A stretch of 64,000 bases of DNA from Diphasiastrum complanatum. Its lineage: Eukaryota > Streptophyta > Lycopodiopsida > Lycopodiales > Lycopodiaceae. Below are positions 22,877-34,569 of this stretch, piece after piece (the stretch's first letter is position 1; the number at the start of each line of letters is the position of its first letter). The DNA lies in the NCBI GenBank assembly GCA_029204225.1, contig MU831828.1, positions 38,670 to 102,669 of the forward strand. Reading direction: 5' to 3'. The position numbers were made by a program, and so were the translations under genes. The notes beneath the pieces are model-generated. The model did not search any database. It had not been told where the DNA came from and worked only from the letters and a program-made list of their open reading frames with translations.

Positions 22877-24103
22877 TGTAGCGCAGGCATCCCAAAGGGA
22901 GCCGGGAACCACGACTTAGCTTCCCAGCCTTCAACTCTTGCCATCCAAACCCACTTGACATACAAGCAGCCAACTCGCCAACAACGATCATACTTAACCA
23001 ACTTGAAGTTCCGAAAACCAACATTGAGATCCAACCTGGCGCCATGCCCGATCGGGGGTCCCGACGTGGGTGACTTCCCTCCAAGCAAGCCGCCCGACAT
23101 ACATCAAACTTAACCAACTCGAAGCTTCGTTACAAACGAGTAACATCCATTCCAAGCAAGCGGTCTGACTTACATCAGACTTAACCAACTGAAAGCTTCG
23201 TCACGAGCGCTGGAAGCCAACCTGGCGCCACGCCAGACTGGACAGCCATAAACAGGTAACATCCACCAAAGCAAGCCATCCAACTCAGCCGACAGGTTAG
23301 AGCCCGTTCCCCAAGAGCTTAACCCATTCACGTTCATGCAAGGAACACTCAGAACCACAAGCCGCGACAGATATGGAAACAACCAGTTCTTGGACCAAAT
23401 GGTCCCGACAGCATACCGCTGGCGCCACAGACCGAATGGTCCCGACGGCATACCGCTGGCGTCCCGGGATACGACCCTCAGCTATGTGCCAAATTAAAAA
23501 TTTTGAAAGCGGCCTTACAACTGGCGCTTTTACCGAACACTGAAACCCAGAAGGTAATCAGAGTCAGTTTGAGGAAAATCCCACTTTATTGATAAATCTG
23601 AGAAGGTTACATTTCAAGTGTGTGACCGACCCTAGTCTCCGGGGCGCTAGCATGCCAAGGCGAGAGCCATGACAACATTCCAGCAAGGGAGGCTGAGACT
23701 TGGTTGGAGCTCGCCCTGAGTCGCAACCCGCACTCCCCTATAGTATTGGTGTGATTCGGCACCCCCCCTCATACCAAGCACTCTACCCAAGCTGGTAAAG
23801 CACGTTTTTCTCTCTCTAGGATTTTCTCTTTCTAGAAAGTCATTTTCTCTCTCTAGATTTTATTGATCCCCAGGCTTCCTTTAATCATGCCTAGATCGTG
23901 TGAGGTGATTGCACATCGATCTGAGCTCTCTGGACTTCGCTAGAACCGATCAAAGATTTTCAGCCATAGGAACTTGGCGCCGGCTGGATTCTGGTCACAG
24001 TGGCGCCGGGAGCGGCGCCGGCGCCGTTGGCGCCGGGAGCAGCAGGGGCGCTGCTGGCGCCAATGGCGCCGGAAGTAAAGCTTGTAAAGGTAGCTTTACA
24101 ACA
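22877..24103 (-). repeat. B LTR, 3' copy
   Basis: It is inverted and ends with TTTACAACA at 24103. Its GGCGCC cluster (23975-24071) lacks the GGGGACATAGCTGGCGCC segment present in its partner. Confidence 0.93.
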
Positions 24104-25964
24104 TCCTCCCCACCTTTATAAAATCTGATGTCCTCATCAGATGTCAGATTAAAGTAAAGGTGTCTCCCAATTAAAATAACTATACATTTAAGCTACTTGG
24201 CACAGTACTCAATTTACTGGCCACTTTTTATTAACATTGAAGCTGGCACACCACAAGTCGGAGGCTCAGCTCTTTGTACTGAAAAATTACATAACTTGAA
24301 AATATATCTTTGTCTGGGAAAAGCGTAGATTTGATATCGCTTTCGTAAAACCCGAGAACCTTATTAACTGGTGACAGAGGCCTTTCTTTGAAATGTTCGC
24401 CCCTGTCGCTTCTGACTTTCGACTTTGGAACTCCTTTGAGCTCCTGATTTGTCCTTGATGCACTTTGTGTTGAGCTCCCTGAGCTCCAGATTTGTTCAGT
24501 TCCGCACAAGTATCAAGGCTCCCTGAGCCGAAGGATTTATCGTTTGATTGCACACTTTATGGTCCACTTCGTGCCTTGTTGCTTCTGCACCTTGATTTCT
24601 CTCTTTGTCCCAGCCTGATCTTGATACTTTTCCATCTTGGCTCTTTAAGGTAGGCAAAGATTGAGTACTCCGCAATGCACCTCTCACTTAGCTTGAAGTA
24701 GCTCTTTGAATCAGCCCAAATGTAACCATTGACCTCGTGGAAAGCCAAAGGGTCGCACCAGTTTGATCCGCATCCGAACTATCTCTTCGCGTTTGTTTCA
24801 AGCACCATGTCCGTCGCGCAAAACTTGACTTTCACAATTCCATCACTGGTCAGTTGCCTCACAGTCAAAACAAGAAGTGTACATCGAGCTTGGCTTCAAG
24901 TAGCTCTCTTTGAATCAGACACATGCACCCAGAGTTTGCACTAGTCCGATCTCAACGCGAACTGTCCCTTAGCGTTCGTTCGAAATACCAAGTCTCTCAT
25001 GCAAGACTCAACTTTCTCAGTTCCTTCATTGATCAGCTGCCTTACACGTAACACAAGCCAGCGTACTCATATGTTTCCTCATCATTGCTGGTCCAGAGAA
25101 AGCCTATAACAAACTTTCCTTTCCACAACAAAAACTTGTCAACTTATTAGGTCCAAAGTTCGCCAGTCTCCTCGTGTGAGTATGGCTAGGTCACCTTGAA
25201 TTTGCCCCCATTTTGATCAACTTTAATTCAAAATTTGCCCCAAGAGAGAGGTGTGTGTGATAGTTCCCCTCCACTTAATAAATCAGCTGATCGGACTTTA
25301 GAGTAGAGTTCTTCGGACAAAAAGCCTTTCCAACACTTTGCTTCCCATCTGCTAGGATTATGGCTCGATCCAACTTGTTGCCAATCTCTGAAGAGGATCC
25401 TAGTCTTTTTCCCCTTTGAGGAAAAACCCAACTGATACTGGATATCACCCATGCTCAGTGAGTTTCAGTTCCGAAGGTGGCCGTCCCAAAATGAAGACCA
25501 ACTGCTCCATAGAAGATCTCCCCTGAAATTGCCCTTTCCAACTTTTGACTTCCTGCTTGCGTCTGGTGGGCGTTGTCGCAAATGAAACTAACCCAAGAAA
25601 TAGGCTAGCCATCCATCCTTTGCAAACATTGAGTCGTTTCGTTGTCGTTCACGTGTGAGTACTTGAACTGCAAATCCGCCCCACAGATTCTGTAGTCCTC
25701 TTTGTTTGATGGTATCAGCCTTCAAAAGAAAAGGTTCCTTCTCGAGCCATCAGCTCCTTGTATCACAAGCAATCATGCAAACCAGGAAAAGCACGAGTAC
25801 TAAGACTCACCACGAATACATACAAGTAAGACACTCAGGCAGGTTTACTAACAAGTAACAAAGACAAGGTCCCCCTTTGAGATGGTCCTGCCAACGGACC
25901 TTTGCCTGGCCGCGCCCATACAAATCGATCACAGAATCAGCCCACATAGGACACCCCTCCAACC

Positions 25965-26520
25965 ATCTGTGCTTTCACCATTAAGCAGCACATTGCCTCA
26001 GTCACGCCCCACCACTTTTTGGTCGATAGCCCTTATAGCTAAACGATCGGCAGCTATCCTTGAATATACCACCCCCGTGGACGCACCTGTGCTTTCACCG
26101 TCAGGCAGCACATTGCCTCAGTAACGCCCCCACCAAATCTAGTCGATAGCCCTTATAGCTAAACGATCGGCAGCGTACCCCCCAATCGTGGACGCACCCG
26201 TGCTTTCACCGTTAGGCAGCACATTGCCTCAGTCACGCCCCACCACTTTTTGGTCGATAGCCCTTATAGCTAAACGAATGGCAGCTATCCTTGAATATAC
26301 CACCCCCGTGGACGCACCCGTGCTTTCACCGTTAGGCAGCACATTGCCTCAGTAACGCCCCCACCAAATTTAGTTGATAGCCCTTATAGCTAAACGATCG
26401 GCAGCATACCACCCAAATCGTGGACGCACCCGTGCTTTCACCGTTAGGCAGCACATTGCCTCAGTAACGCCCCCACCAAATTTGGTCGATAGCCCTTATA
26501 GCTAAACGAACGGTGGTCAT
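25965..26520 (-). repeat. Tandem array of a leader module of about 115 bp
   Basis: Five units start at about 25970, 26088, 26199, 26318 and 26430. Units alternate between GTCACGCCCCACCACTTTTTGG and GTAACGCCCCCACCAAAT types, which suggests that two-unit blocks were amplified. Other B copies and the A leader have one unit here. Confidence 0.85.
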
Positions 26521-26815
26521 CGTGAATATGTCACCCCGCACCCCACAAGGCACAGACCGTGCTTACACCATCCTAATGGCAGCACATTGCCTCATCTGTC
26601 CTACGTGCAGACGGCGCCAGGCCCGAACCGCGGAAACTGACCGTGCTTACACCTCAAGGGCAGCACTTTGACTCATCAAGCCCCCGTCCTGCCAACCACC
26701 CCGACCGTGGACGCACCCGTGCTTACACTGTGGGCAGCACCTTGCACAACAGTTGTCTTGATGAACCCCGAACCGTGGCCATTTCCGTAAGATTCGCATA
26801 GCTGACCGGCCAGTC

Positions 26816-26828
26816 GGCTCTGATACCA
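26816..26828 (-). other. Primer-binding site (initiator tRNA-Met)
   Basis: The minus strand reads TGGTATCAGAGCC next to the LTR at 26831. Confidence 0.92.
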
Positions 26829-26830
26829 CA

Positions 26831-28060
26831 TGTAGCGCAGGCATCCCAAAGGGAGCCGGGAACCACGACTTAGCTTCCCAGCCTTCAACTCTTGCCATCC
26901 AAACCCACTTGACATACAAGCAGCCAACTCGCCAACAACGATCAGACTTAACCAACTTGAAGTTCCGAAAACCAACATTGAGATCCAACCTGGCGCCATG
27001 CCCGATCGGGGGTCCCGACGTGGGTGACTTCCCTCCAAGCAAGCCGCCCGACATACATCAAACTTAACCAACTCGAAGCTTCGTTACAAACGAGTAACAT
27101 CCATTCCAAGCAAGCGGTCTGACTTACATCAGACTTAACCAACTGAAAGCTTCGTCACGAGCGCTGGAAGCCAACCTGGCGCCACGCCAGACTGGACAGC
27201 CATAAACAGGTAACATCCACCAAAGCAAGCCATCCAACTCAGCCGACAGGTTAGAGCCCGTTCCCCAAGAGCTTAACCCATTCACGTTCATGCAAGGAAC
27301 ACTCAGAACCACAAGCCGCGACAGATATGGAAACAACCAGTTCTTGGACCAAATGGTCCCGACAGCATACCGCTGGCGCCACAGACCGAATGGTCCCGAC
27401 GGCATACCGCTGGCGTCCCGGGATACGACCCTCAGCTATGTGCCAAATTAAAAATTTTGAAAGCGGCCTTACAACTGGCGCTTTTACCGAACACTGAAAC
27501 CCAGAAGGTAATCAGAGTCAGTTTGAGGAAAATCCCACTTTATTGATAAATCTGAGAAGGTTACATTTCAAGTGTGTGACCGACCCTAGTCTCCGGGGCG
27601 CTAGCATGCCAAGGCGAGAGCCATGACAACATTCCAGCAAGGGAGGCTGAGACTTGGTTGGAGCTCGCCCTGAGTCGCAACCCGCACTCCCCTATAGTAT
27701 TGGTGTGATTCGGCACCCCCCCTCATACCAAGCACTCTACCCAAGCTGGTAAAGCACGTTTTTCTCTCTCTAGGATTTTCTCTTTCTAGAAAGTCATTTT
27801 CTCTCTCTAGATTTTATTGATCCCCAGGCTTCCTTTAATCATGCCTAGATCGTGTGAGGTGATTGCACATCGATCTGAGCTCTCTGGACTTCGCTAGAAC
27901 CGATCAAAGATTTTCAGCCATAGGAACTTGGCGCCGGCTGGATTCTGGTCACAGTGGCGCCGGGAGCGGCGCCGGGAGCAGCAGGGGCGCTGCTGGCGCC
28001 GGGGACATAGCTGGCGCCAATGGCGCCGGAAGTAAAGCTTGTAAAGGTAGCTTTACAACA
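26831..28060 (-). repeat. B LTR, 5' copy
   Basis: It is inverted and ends TTTACAACA at 28060, directly before the CCCCG duplication. Its GGCGCC cluster lacks the GGCGCCGTT segment of its partner. Confidence 0.93.
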
Positions 28061-28065
28061 CCCCG

Positions 28066-28503
28066 AGACCGGTCAGTCTATGTATGAATGTAACCTCTTC
28101 CAAATCTAATAAAGTTGATCCTTGGGGATGATTACCATTTCGGTTTCGCCTCCGGGACTGGTCCAAGTGGAAGGACCCTTACTACAACCATTTTGCGTCG
28201 CTGGCGCCTAAGGGTCCCTGTCATCGACATGGGGCTTGCCGCTATGTCAATTGGTCAGTTTGGCGACCACTATGCCTTGGGTTTCATGTGTGGCTTGTCT
28301 TTGCCTTTGGTTACCTTTTGGGGACGGATTCTGAGTTGGCTTTCGGGTTGGTTGGGATTCCAGTTTTCTTAAGTCTGAATGGTTAAGCTTGTTACGTTTC
28401 TGAGTTGGCTTTTACGTAAGTGCATGATGGATGAATGTTAGACTTAAGCGCGTGTTGGGGAAACCGCTCAAGTCCCAGCGCCCTTTGAGGCGCCGGCGCA
28501 GCA
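28066..28503 (+). repeat. 3' LTR of the A element, right part
   Basis: It completes the LTR broken at 22876. It ends GGCGCCGGCGCAGCA, with one base changed from the usual ...CAACA terminus. The TCAGA target duplication follows at 28504. Confidence 0.93.
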
Positions 28504-29511
28504 TCAGATCGATGTGCAATCACCTCACACGATCTAGGCATGATTAAAGGAAGCCTGGGGATCAGTAAAATCTAGAGAGAGAAAACGTGCTTTACCAGCC
28601 TGGGTAGAGTACTTGGTATGAGGGGAGGTGACGAATCCCACCAATACTATAGGGGAGTGCGGGTTGCGACTCAGGGAGAGCTCCAACCAAGTCTCAGCCT
28701 CCCTTGCTGGAATGTTGTCCTGGCACTCGCCTTGGCATGTCAGCGCCCCGGAGACTAGGGTCGGTCACACACTTGAAATGTAACCTTCTCATATTTATCA
28801 ATAAAGTGGGATTATCATCAAACTGACTCTGATTACCTTCTGGGTTTCAGTGTTCGATAAAAGCGCCAGTTGTAAGGCCGCTTCAAACTTTTTAATTTGG
28901 CACATAGCTGAGGGTCGTATCCCGGGATGCCAGCGGTATGCCGTCAAGACCATTCGGTCCAAGGTGCCAGCGGTATGCTGTCGGGACCATTCGGTCCAGA
29001 AACTGGTTGTCTCCATATCTGTCGCGGCTTGTGGTTCTGAGTGTTCCTTGCATGAGCGTGAATGAGTTAAGCTTTTGGGGAACGGGCTCTAACCTGTCGT
29101 CTGAGTTGGATGGCTTGCTTGGGTGGAAGTTACCTGTTTATGGCTGTCCAGTCTGGCGTGCCGCCAGGTTGGCTTCCAACGCTCGTGACGAAGCTTTTAG
29201 TTGGTTAAGTCTGATGTAAGTCAGACCACTTGCTTGGATTGGATGTTACTCGTTTGTAATGAAGCTTCGAGTTGGTTAAGTTTGATGTATGTCGGGCGGC
29301 TTGCTTGGAGGGAAGTCACCCACATCGGGACCCTTGATCTGGCATGGCGCCATGTTGGATCTCAATGTTGGTTTCTGAACTTCCAGTTGGTTAAGTTTGA
29401 TCGTTGTTGGCGAGTTGGCTGTTTGTATGTCAAGTGGGTTTGGACGGTAAGAGTTGAAGGCTGGGAAGCTAAGTCGTGGTTCCCGGCTCCCTTTGGGACG
29501 CCTGCGCTACA
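28504..29511 (+). repeat. Right part of the outermost B LTR
   Basis: It continues the LTR broken at 1012 and ends GCGCTACA at 29511. No PBS follows, so it is a solo LTR or a 3' LTR. It differs from the other B LTRs at many scattered bases and lacks one TCTAGAAAG block near 28580, as expected for the oldest copy. Confidence 0.88.
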
Positions 29512-29596
29512 TTTCCGGTGCCCCGGCCTGCCCGGCGCCCAGCGCCTGAGACTACCTGCAGCTGCCCGGCGCCAGCGCCTGCAGCCGCCTCGCGCC
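29512..29596. other. GC-rich spacer
   Basis: This is 85 bp rich in GCCCGGCGCC and CAGCGCCTG motifs between the old B LTR and the dispersed repeat. No gene is seen. Confidence 0.5.
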
Positions 29597-31560
29597 AATG
29601 TGAGTGCTCTTTACTTTCATTATTGCAGGTCACTATTTATTGATGGTAAACGGCATATTTGTTGTAGGCCACCATAATCGGTGGCAAGCTGAAGCCTGGC
29701 ATATGTATGAGTGCGCTTCGCCATTGTTGACTGACTGGTCAAGACTTGGGGCCGTATCTAAGATCTTCCTCTTCTTAGAACTTCCTATAAAGAATCAAAA
29801 CACAGGCCGCAGCGGTTCCAGCAGCCGATCGATCTCCTTGTTGCAACAGCAATTGTGTGAGATGAAGTGAGTTTGTATTTCAGACTCATTGCTGCATATT
29901 TGTAAGGAAGAACCAGACTCTCTAGTAGTGAATGTATCCAGACAGTCGTTGAAGGACAAGCCATGAGAGAAAACAAGCTGAAGTAAGTGAGTAGCGAGTA
30001 GATCTATTGGAGCAAAATGTTGCTAAGAATCAAGATCAAGCCCATCAAGAAAAACTTCATCACGGCTTGCATTTCCAAGCATCTCAGAGACTGAAAGTGA
30101 ACTGTGAAGTTTCTGCATCTTTCCAGTCACTTTGTGTTGACGTTTGAGATTCTTTTTAGTTCTTGAGAGCCAATTTCTGGATCTTGTGAATGTTGTAGCG
30201 AGTGATCTAGCAGCTTTTTTTGGATCTTGCAGCGAGTCACAACTTTTTTCGCCTTTAAATTTAAGCCGCAAACAGGAAAGGACAGCCGCGAGATTGCCTC
30301 AGCATGCCTTTGTTTAGTACCAAAAGATTCAATTATGTAGGCAAATTTCAAACTAATCCTTGAAGGATAAGAGAATTTAGAGTGTGCGAACACGTGATGG
30401 CGTAGGACATATACAATTGCATGTAGCTACTGCACAATCTCAATAACTGTGTATGTCTTGCACCATCACGTGCATTCACACACTCTTTATACTCTTCTCT
30501 TTTAAAATTAGTTTGAGATTTGCATTATACTCTTCTCAATGGTGTTAACAATAGTGTGGAATGGAGGCATGCTCAGGTACTTGCGCATTCAAAAAGAAAA
30601 AACAATCATAGAGAAGGGTCGATTATTGTTTCCTTTGTAACTTTAATCTTCATAAATGCAATATGTATGTCATACTCTGATGATTATTGTAACATAAGTG
30701 ATGAAAAATATACTTTTTCCGTTCACTTGTGTCTCTTGACTTTTTTCATGAAAATTGTTGAAGAGTCTAATGTGACATTTAGACTTTTCTTGTAGTTGTT
30801 GAATAGTCCTTTTATGTTGAGGCATAGTTGTAGTCGAGTCTATACCATCAATCTCTTTGCCAAATCCCTTGTTGCTACCATCATTTTGGCCCCTTATAAG
30901 ATGCATCTTTGACTAACTTGCAAGGCGAGCTCGAATAACATTATTAGGCTAAAACAATTTCTACCAACAGAGTTAGTTATCAAATGGTTTGAAATTGTGT
31001 TGTCCACTCCTACAAAGCATCACATCGCATCTTTCCCAACTATTGTTTTTCGAAATGAACTTTTACTTATTAAGTTTGGACAAGTTGAAAGAAGCAAGTT
31101 TTTTCATTTTTTGGGCATGTTTTCAGTCAAACTAAGGATGTGGGACACTTTTGCAATAATTATACAATAATTATAATACATTTGTTCTCAAATCTCCATA
31201 TTTTTTTCAATATGGTGCTAAACTTGCATGTTAAACTATACAAAGCATTAGTGTTGGTGCTAGAGAGTGAACGTTGTGAATATTTTTGAGAGTTAGTGGT
31301 CATACACTTGGATAAATGTTACCTCTATATATGCTAGCCCTATCTATTTGTTAGCATAATTTACTCCCACCTTAAAGAACCTGACCTGAATAAATGTCAG
31401 TTTACACAAATACGGGGGTTGCAATGTTCTAGGATTTAGGGAATTGTAAAAAATACTTTTAAACCTTTCAACAAGGCTTGGGGCATTTTGCTAGCCCAAT
31501 TCCCATCAACACCCCTCAGGGGCACGAAATCCCCAATTGTGTGCAACGCAAGAGTCATCA
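29597..31560 (+). repeat. Dispersed repeat C, copy 1
   Basis: It aligns in the same orientation with 39963-42265 over about 2 kb, with small indels, from AATGTGAGTGCTCTTTACTT to the ATCAACACCCCTCA stretch. No coding domain was recognised. It contains an imperfect foldback at 30341-30523. Its status (unclassified transposon or old segmental duplication) is open. Confidence 0.75.
30341..30523. repeat. Foldback of about 70-bp arms inside repeat C, copy 1
   Basis: The left arm (30341-30410) and the inverted right arm (30451-30523) align along their length, including CACGTGATGG/CCATCACGTG and CAAACTAAT/ATTAGTTTG, around a loop of about 40 nt. The equivalent sequence in copy 2 (41029-41207) keeps both arms. 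Confidence 0.75.
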
Positions 31561-31721
31561 GTTTTTGAACTAGTACAACAAGTGTATGGCCTCCTAACAG
31601 CAAATAAGTTTACTTATCATATCCTAAGCATACATTCACAAAGAACTTGCTTAATAGAGTGAAAACACCAAGATTCCCAAATCAATGTTTCTCATCATTA
31701 ACCTCACAATGGATCCATCAT
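31561..31721. other. Spacer between repeats C and D
   Basis: About 160 bp of AT-rich sequence joining repeat C copy 1 to repeat D copy 1. I see no gene or repeat in it. Confidence 0.4.
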
Positions 31722-32375
31722 GATGGACTAGTAGCTAACAAGGTAGTTAGGCCTAGCAAAGTTTGATTAGCTACAAGAAGAGCATTGACACCATTATAAA
31801 ATCTTTTAGATCGATTGCTTAGCAAGATACTTGCAACTCTTCCACTTTTCTTGTGAAAGAGAGCCATTGGAATGTCAATGTCGAGGTAAATGTGGCCAAC
31901 CTCTATGTGTGCAATGCCATGATAATGTGAAAATAATTTAATTTTGATTCATGATGAAAATTTCCAATATTTTGATGCTCTTGATTATTTTGTGTCTAAA
32001 CACGAATGCCCTATGTTTTCTTTTTATCATGATTTTGTGACATAAGTGCTATAATTATGGACTAGGCACTTGACAAAAGAAGATTTCCAAACTAAAAAAA
32101 CTACAAAATTTTGCAATTTTTTTTGTCTTATCTCAACTTGCTTTATTCGCCAACCAAATGCAAAGGTGTTCGTGGTAATCATCACATGGATAATCCTCTC
32201 CAATGCCTAAACTAAGCATGTGTTAAAAGAATCAATAATTATAGAGTTATTCTTTTCGAGTGCTCAACAATATGATAAAACTTGAAATACAGTCATCTAT
32301 TGATAAATGTTAGGCCTTGGGAGTAACAGAAAACTAATTAATAGATAGGGTTAACACATACAGAGGAATAATGAT
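31722..32375 (+). repeat. Repeat D, copy 1
   Basis: It aligns in inverted orientation with about 42280-42982. Shared landmarks are CTAACAAGGTAGTTAGGCC, GAGAGCCATTGGAATGTCAA, CACTTGACAAAAGAAGATTT and TGTTAGGCCTTGGGAGTA. Its last part overlaps the putative copia LTR beginning near 32307. No coding domain is seen. Confidence 0.7.
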
Positions 32376-32548
32376 TTGTGTGAAGCCATTTGGTCATTAT
32401 CTTTGGTTGTTCTTGCTTGGATTGTAGAAATTGTCAAGTAAAAGCTAGTATTGGATGCTAGTTTGAAGATTGATCAACATTCAAGTTGCCAATCACTCTT
32501 ATTGATCTTTTGTAGATCAAAATGAGTCATTTTCTCTGAAATTTCACA
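32307..32548 (+). repeat. Putative short copia LTR
   Basis: The right end is firm: ...TTTCACA is directly followed by the PBS TGGTATCAGAGCC at 32549-32561. The left end, TGTTAGGCCTTGG, is a guess from the TG start and would give an LTR of about 240 bp. No matching 3' LTR is seen in the window. Confidence 0.55.
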
Positions 32549-32561
32549 TGGTATCAGAGCC
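32549..32561 (+). other. Primer-binding site of the copia remnant
   Basis: TGGTATCAGAGCC directly follows TTTCACA. It is a perfect match to the initiator tRNA-Met site and is followed by a non-coding leader of about 600 bp before gag. Confidence 0.85.
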
Positions 32562-33171
32562 AAGTCTAGGAACTTTGATAATGATCCAAATCTCTTCATT
32601 TTGCACAAAGCATTGGTGCTAAAATCAATTTGAAGGAGGGCGACTCTAACCAATAGTTTACTTGAAGATTTGAAGTCCAAATGAGTGTGTAAAGTTCAAG
32701 TGTACTTCCCACACGTGTGAGAGGCTGCTGGAATTGTACTTTCACCATATCTATGTGATTTTTCCATATTTGTGCTTCAAACAAATTTGTGAGAGTAAAA
32801 CTAGTGATTTGCTATGTAAAAATCCATTGATCTCATTGTAGATTTGATGTGAAATGGTGTTAGATGATAGATAAACATCTAAATCATTGTGAGTGAGTTT
32901 TGAGGCTTATGTTTTTAGTTCTAGAGAGATACTAAATCCATTCTAAACAGCATAGGAAGGCATAGGCACTTCAAAGAGTCAAATCCAATTCTTCCAAGAG
33001 GATAGTGTGTGTAGAATTTGATATCCCAAGTCATTTTGAGTTTAAGATCATTATAGATCTTAGTTCTTGAGTTTTGTGAGATTCAAATGAGTAGCCTTGT
33101 GGCTAAATTCTGAGAAAGAGAAAAGGGAAAGCCTTCGTTAGTACATTTGTTTTACTTGTTAACTAGTAAAA

Positions 33172-33716
33172 ATGGGTCCAAATGGAGCCTATCTTCTTGA
33201 AGCTAGTGAGAAGCTAAATTCAAGTAACTATTCAATCTGGAAAGTAAGAATGGAGTCACTTCTAGTCTCCAAGATTTGTATGATCTTGTCCTTGGTGAAG
33301 AGGAAGAGCCTCAAGGAGGACAAGAACAAGTAAAGTACAAAAAGAGAGACTAGCATTACATTGCCCAAAAATGAATGTTAGTAATGAGCTCCTTAAAGAA
33401 GTTGCTTCTAGCACCTCAGCCAAGGAGGCTTGTAACTCCTTGAAAGGGATGTATGAATCCAAGAACTAGAGTGCTTATGCTTAGAAACAAAGTTCTATAC
33501 AACATTAGAGGTAGTGATGAGAGTTCTCAAGAGTATGTCTCGAGGATAAAATCTCTCAATAAAGAACTTTCCATCATAAGTGAGAAAATCCAAGATGATG
33601 AGCTTGTGCAAATCATCCTAAATGGTATTGGAGATGAGTTCTTCAATCTAGTACAAAGGTTTGCATGCTCGAGAAGAATTCGCGATCCAGTAAAGCTCTG
33701 CAACAAAATGAAATGA
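33172..33716 (+). pseudogene. Ty1/copia gag remnant (UBN2-type)
   Basis: The frame from 33172 begins with MGPN and has the copia Gag hallmark SNYSIWKVRMESLL (about residues 18-31). A one-base deletion near 33270 breaks the frame. Later frames hold EACNSLKGMYE and a long helical stretch from 33483 with NKVLYNIRG, EYVSRIKSLNKELSI and LVQIILNGIGDEF, typical of the same family. A stop follows NK at 33714. No zinc knuckle or pol follows, because a different element occupies the sequence from about 33717. Confidence 0.85.
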
Positions 33717-34560
33717 AACAAAACGAAACGAAACTAGACGAAAGAGAAGAATTTACGAAAAGATCAATCAGGCTCTGTAACGAGACGAAACGAAACTAGA
33801 CGAAACGAAGTGAAGCGAAACAAAACTTAAATGAGCTCTGAAATTGATTTACACTTAAAGCCAAGTGATCGCGAAGCGAAACGAAGCGAAACATGAAGCA
33901 AAAGCATTCACGAATAAAATCAATTCGTGTTGAATTAAGATATGATTGATGGTCATTGCTGGCTATATCATTCCTACAATCCTCTAGAATGTACACAGAC
34001 ACTGCTGATCTACGTTATAAATAATTATAGCATTCAACAAAATCAAACCAATGTGCGGAATTGAATGAACAAGTGAATTCAATACACGCATAGTAGCAGA
34101 CAAATATTCATTTGAAATCATACGATCATTCTTCAGAATAATATGTGCATAACAACTACAATATTATCTATTGATCTTCTGATGTTTCAAGCACTGTGCG
34201 ATAGATCCACACAGTGCATTGGCGTGAGAGAAATACAATTCTCTCATGAATAATGTCTCGCTTACTAGGGGACTTCTGGATTTGCTGATCCTCTTACAAA
34301 ATTGTTTTGCTCACACGTGGACATGTATTCTGTATATTTTCATCTTACTGTATTATGCATCAAGCAGAAATTATATAGTTCGTGAATTGTTTCGTGTCGC
34401 ATCGTGTAACTTCTAGATCGAAAAGATTAAACATCTACAACTAATCACGAATTACAAGAGTGGCAAATTAGCCATGATCTAGAGTACTTCTGCTGATGTC
34501 ATGGTATCTGATCAAAACATGGTACTTGACTGATATTCTTGGTCATTTGTGGAACAAGAA
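33717..34560 (-). repeat. Copia 3' LTR region, minus strand
   Basis: It lies directly beyond the RNase H end of the minus-strand copia pol. It aligns patchily with 50034-50942, sharing CCTACAATCCTC, ACTGCTGATCTACGTT, CACAGTGCATTGGC, AACCATCTACAACTAA and TCTGCTGATGTCATG-like stretches. The left part (33717-33835) holds two copies about 70 bp apart of an ACGAAACGAAACTAGACGAAA block. Exact LTR ends are uncertain. Confidence 0.6.
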
Positions 34561-34569
34561 TGATTTGTG

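Larger units (their letters stand above)
24104..26830 (-). mobile_element. B internal region with single 240-bp unit and expanded leader array
   Basis: It is longer than the other B internals (2727 bp against about 2588). The 240-bp segment is present once (about 25440-25690) instead of twice. A leader module of about 115 bp is expanded to about five copies at 25965-26520, each with TGCTTTCACC, GCAGCACATTGCCTCAGT and ATAGCCCTTATAGCTAAACG. Confidence 0.88.
22877..28060 (-). mobile_element. Complete family-B element in the A 3' LTR
   Basis: This 5184-bp element has LTRs of 1227 bp (22877-24103) and 1230 bp (26831-28060), internal region 24104-26830, polypurine tract at 24104-24116 and PBS at 26816-26828, all on the minus strand, with the duplication CCCCG. 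The two LTRs share private variants (CCACCAAAGCAAGCC, GCCATGCCCGATCG) and differ mainly in the GGCGCC cluster, so it looks like one of the younger insertions. It has no coding capacity. Confidence 0.95.
1013..28503 (+). mobile_element. Family-A Ty3/gypsy chromovirus, split by nested insertions
   Basis: The outer ends are TGTTG... and ...GCGCAGCA, flanked by the 5-bp duplication TCAGA. The 5' LTR is 1013-1713 plus 17327-17544 (919 bp) and the 3' LTR is 22406-22876 plus 28066-28503 (909 bp). The PBS is 17547-17559, the polypurine tract 22396-22405, and pol occupies 18279-22164. With the insertions removed the element is about 6.7 kb. It lacks a recognisable gag and pol is frameshifted, so this copy cannot act alone. 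Confidence 0.93.
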
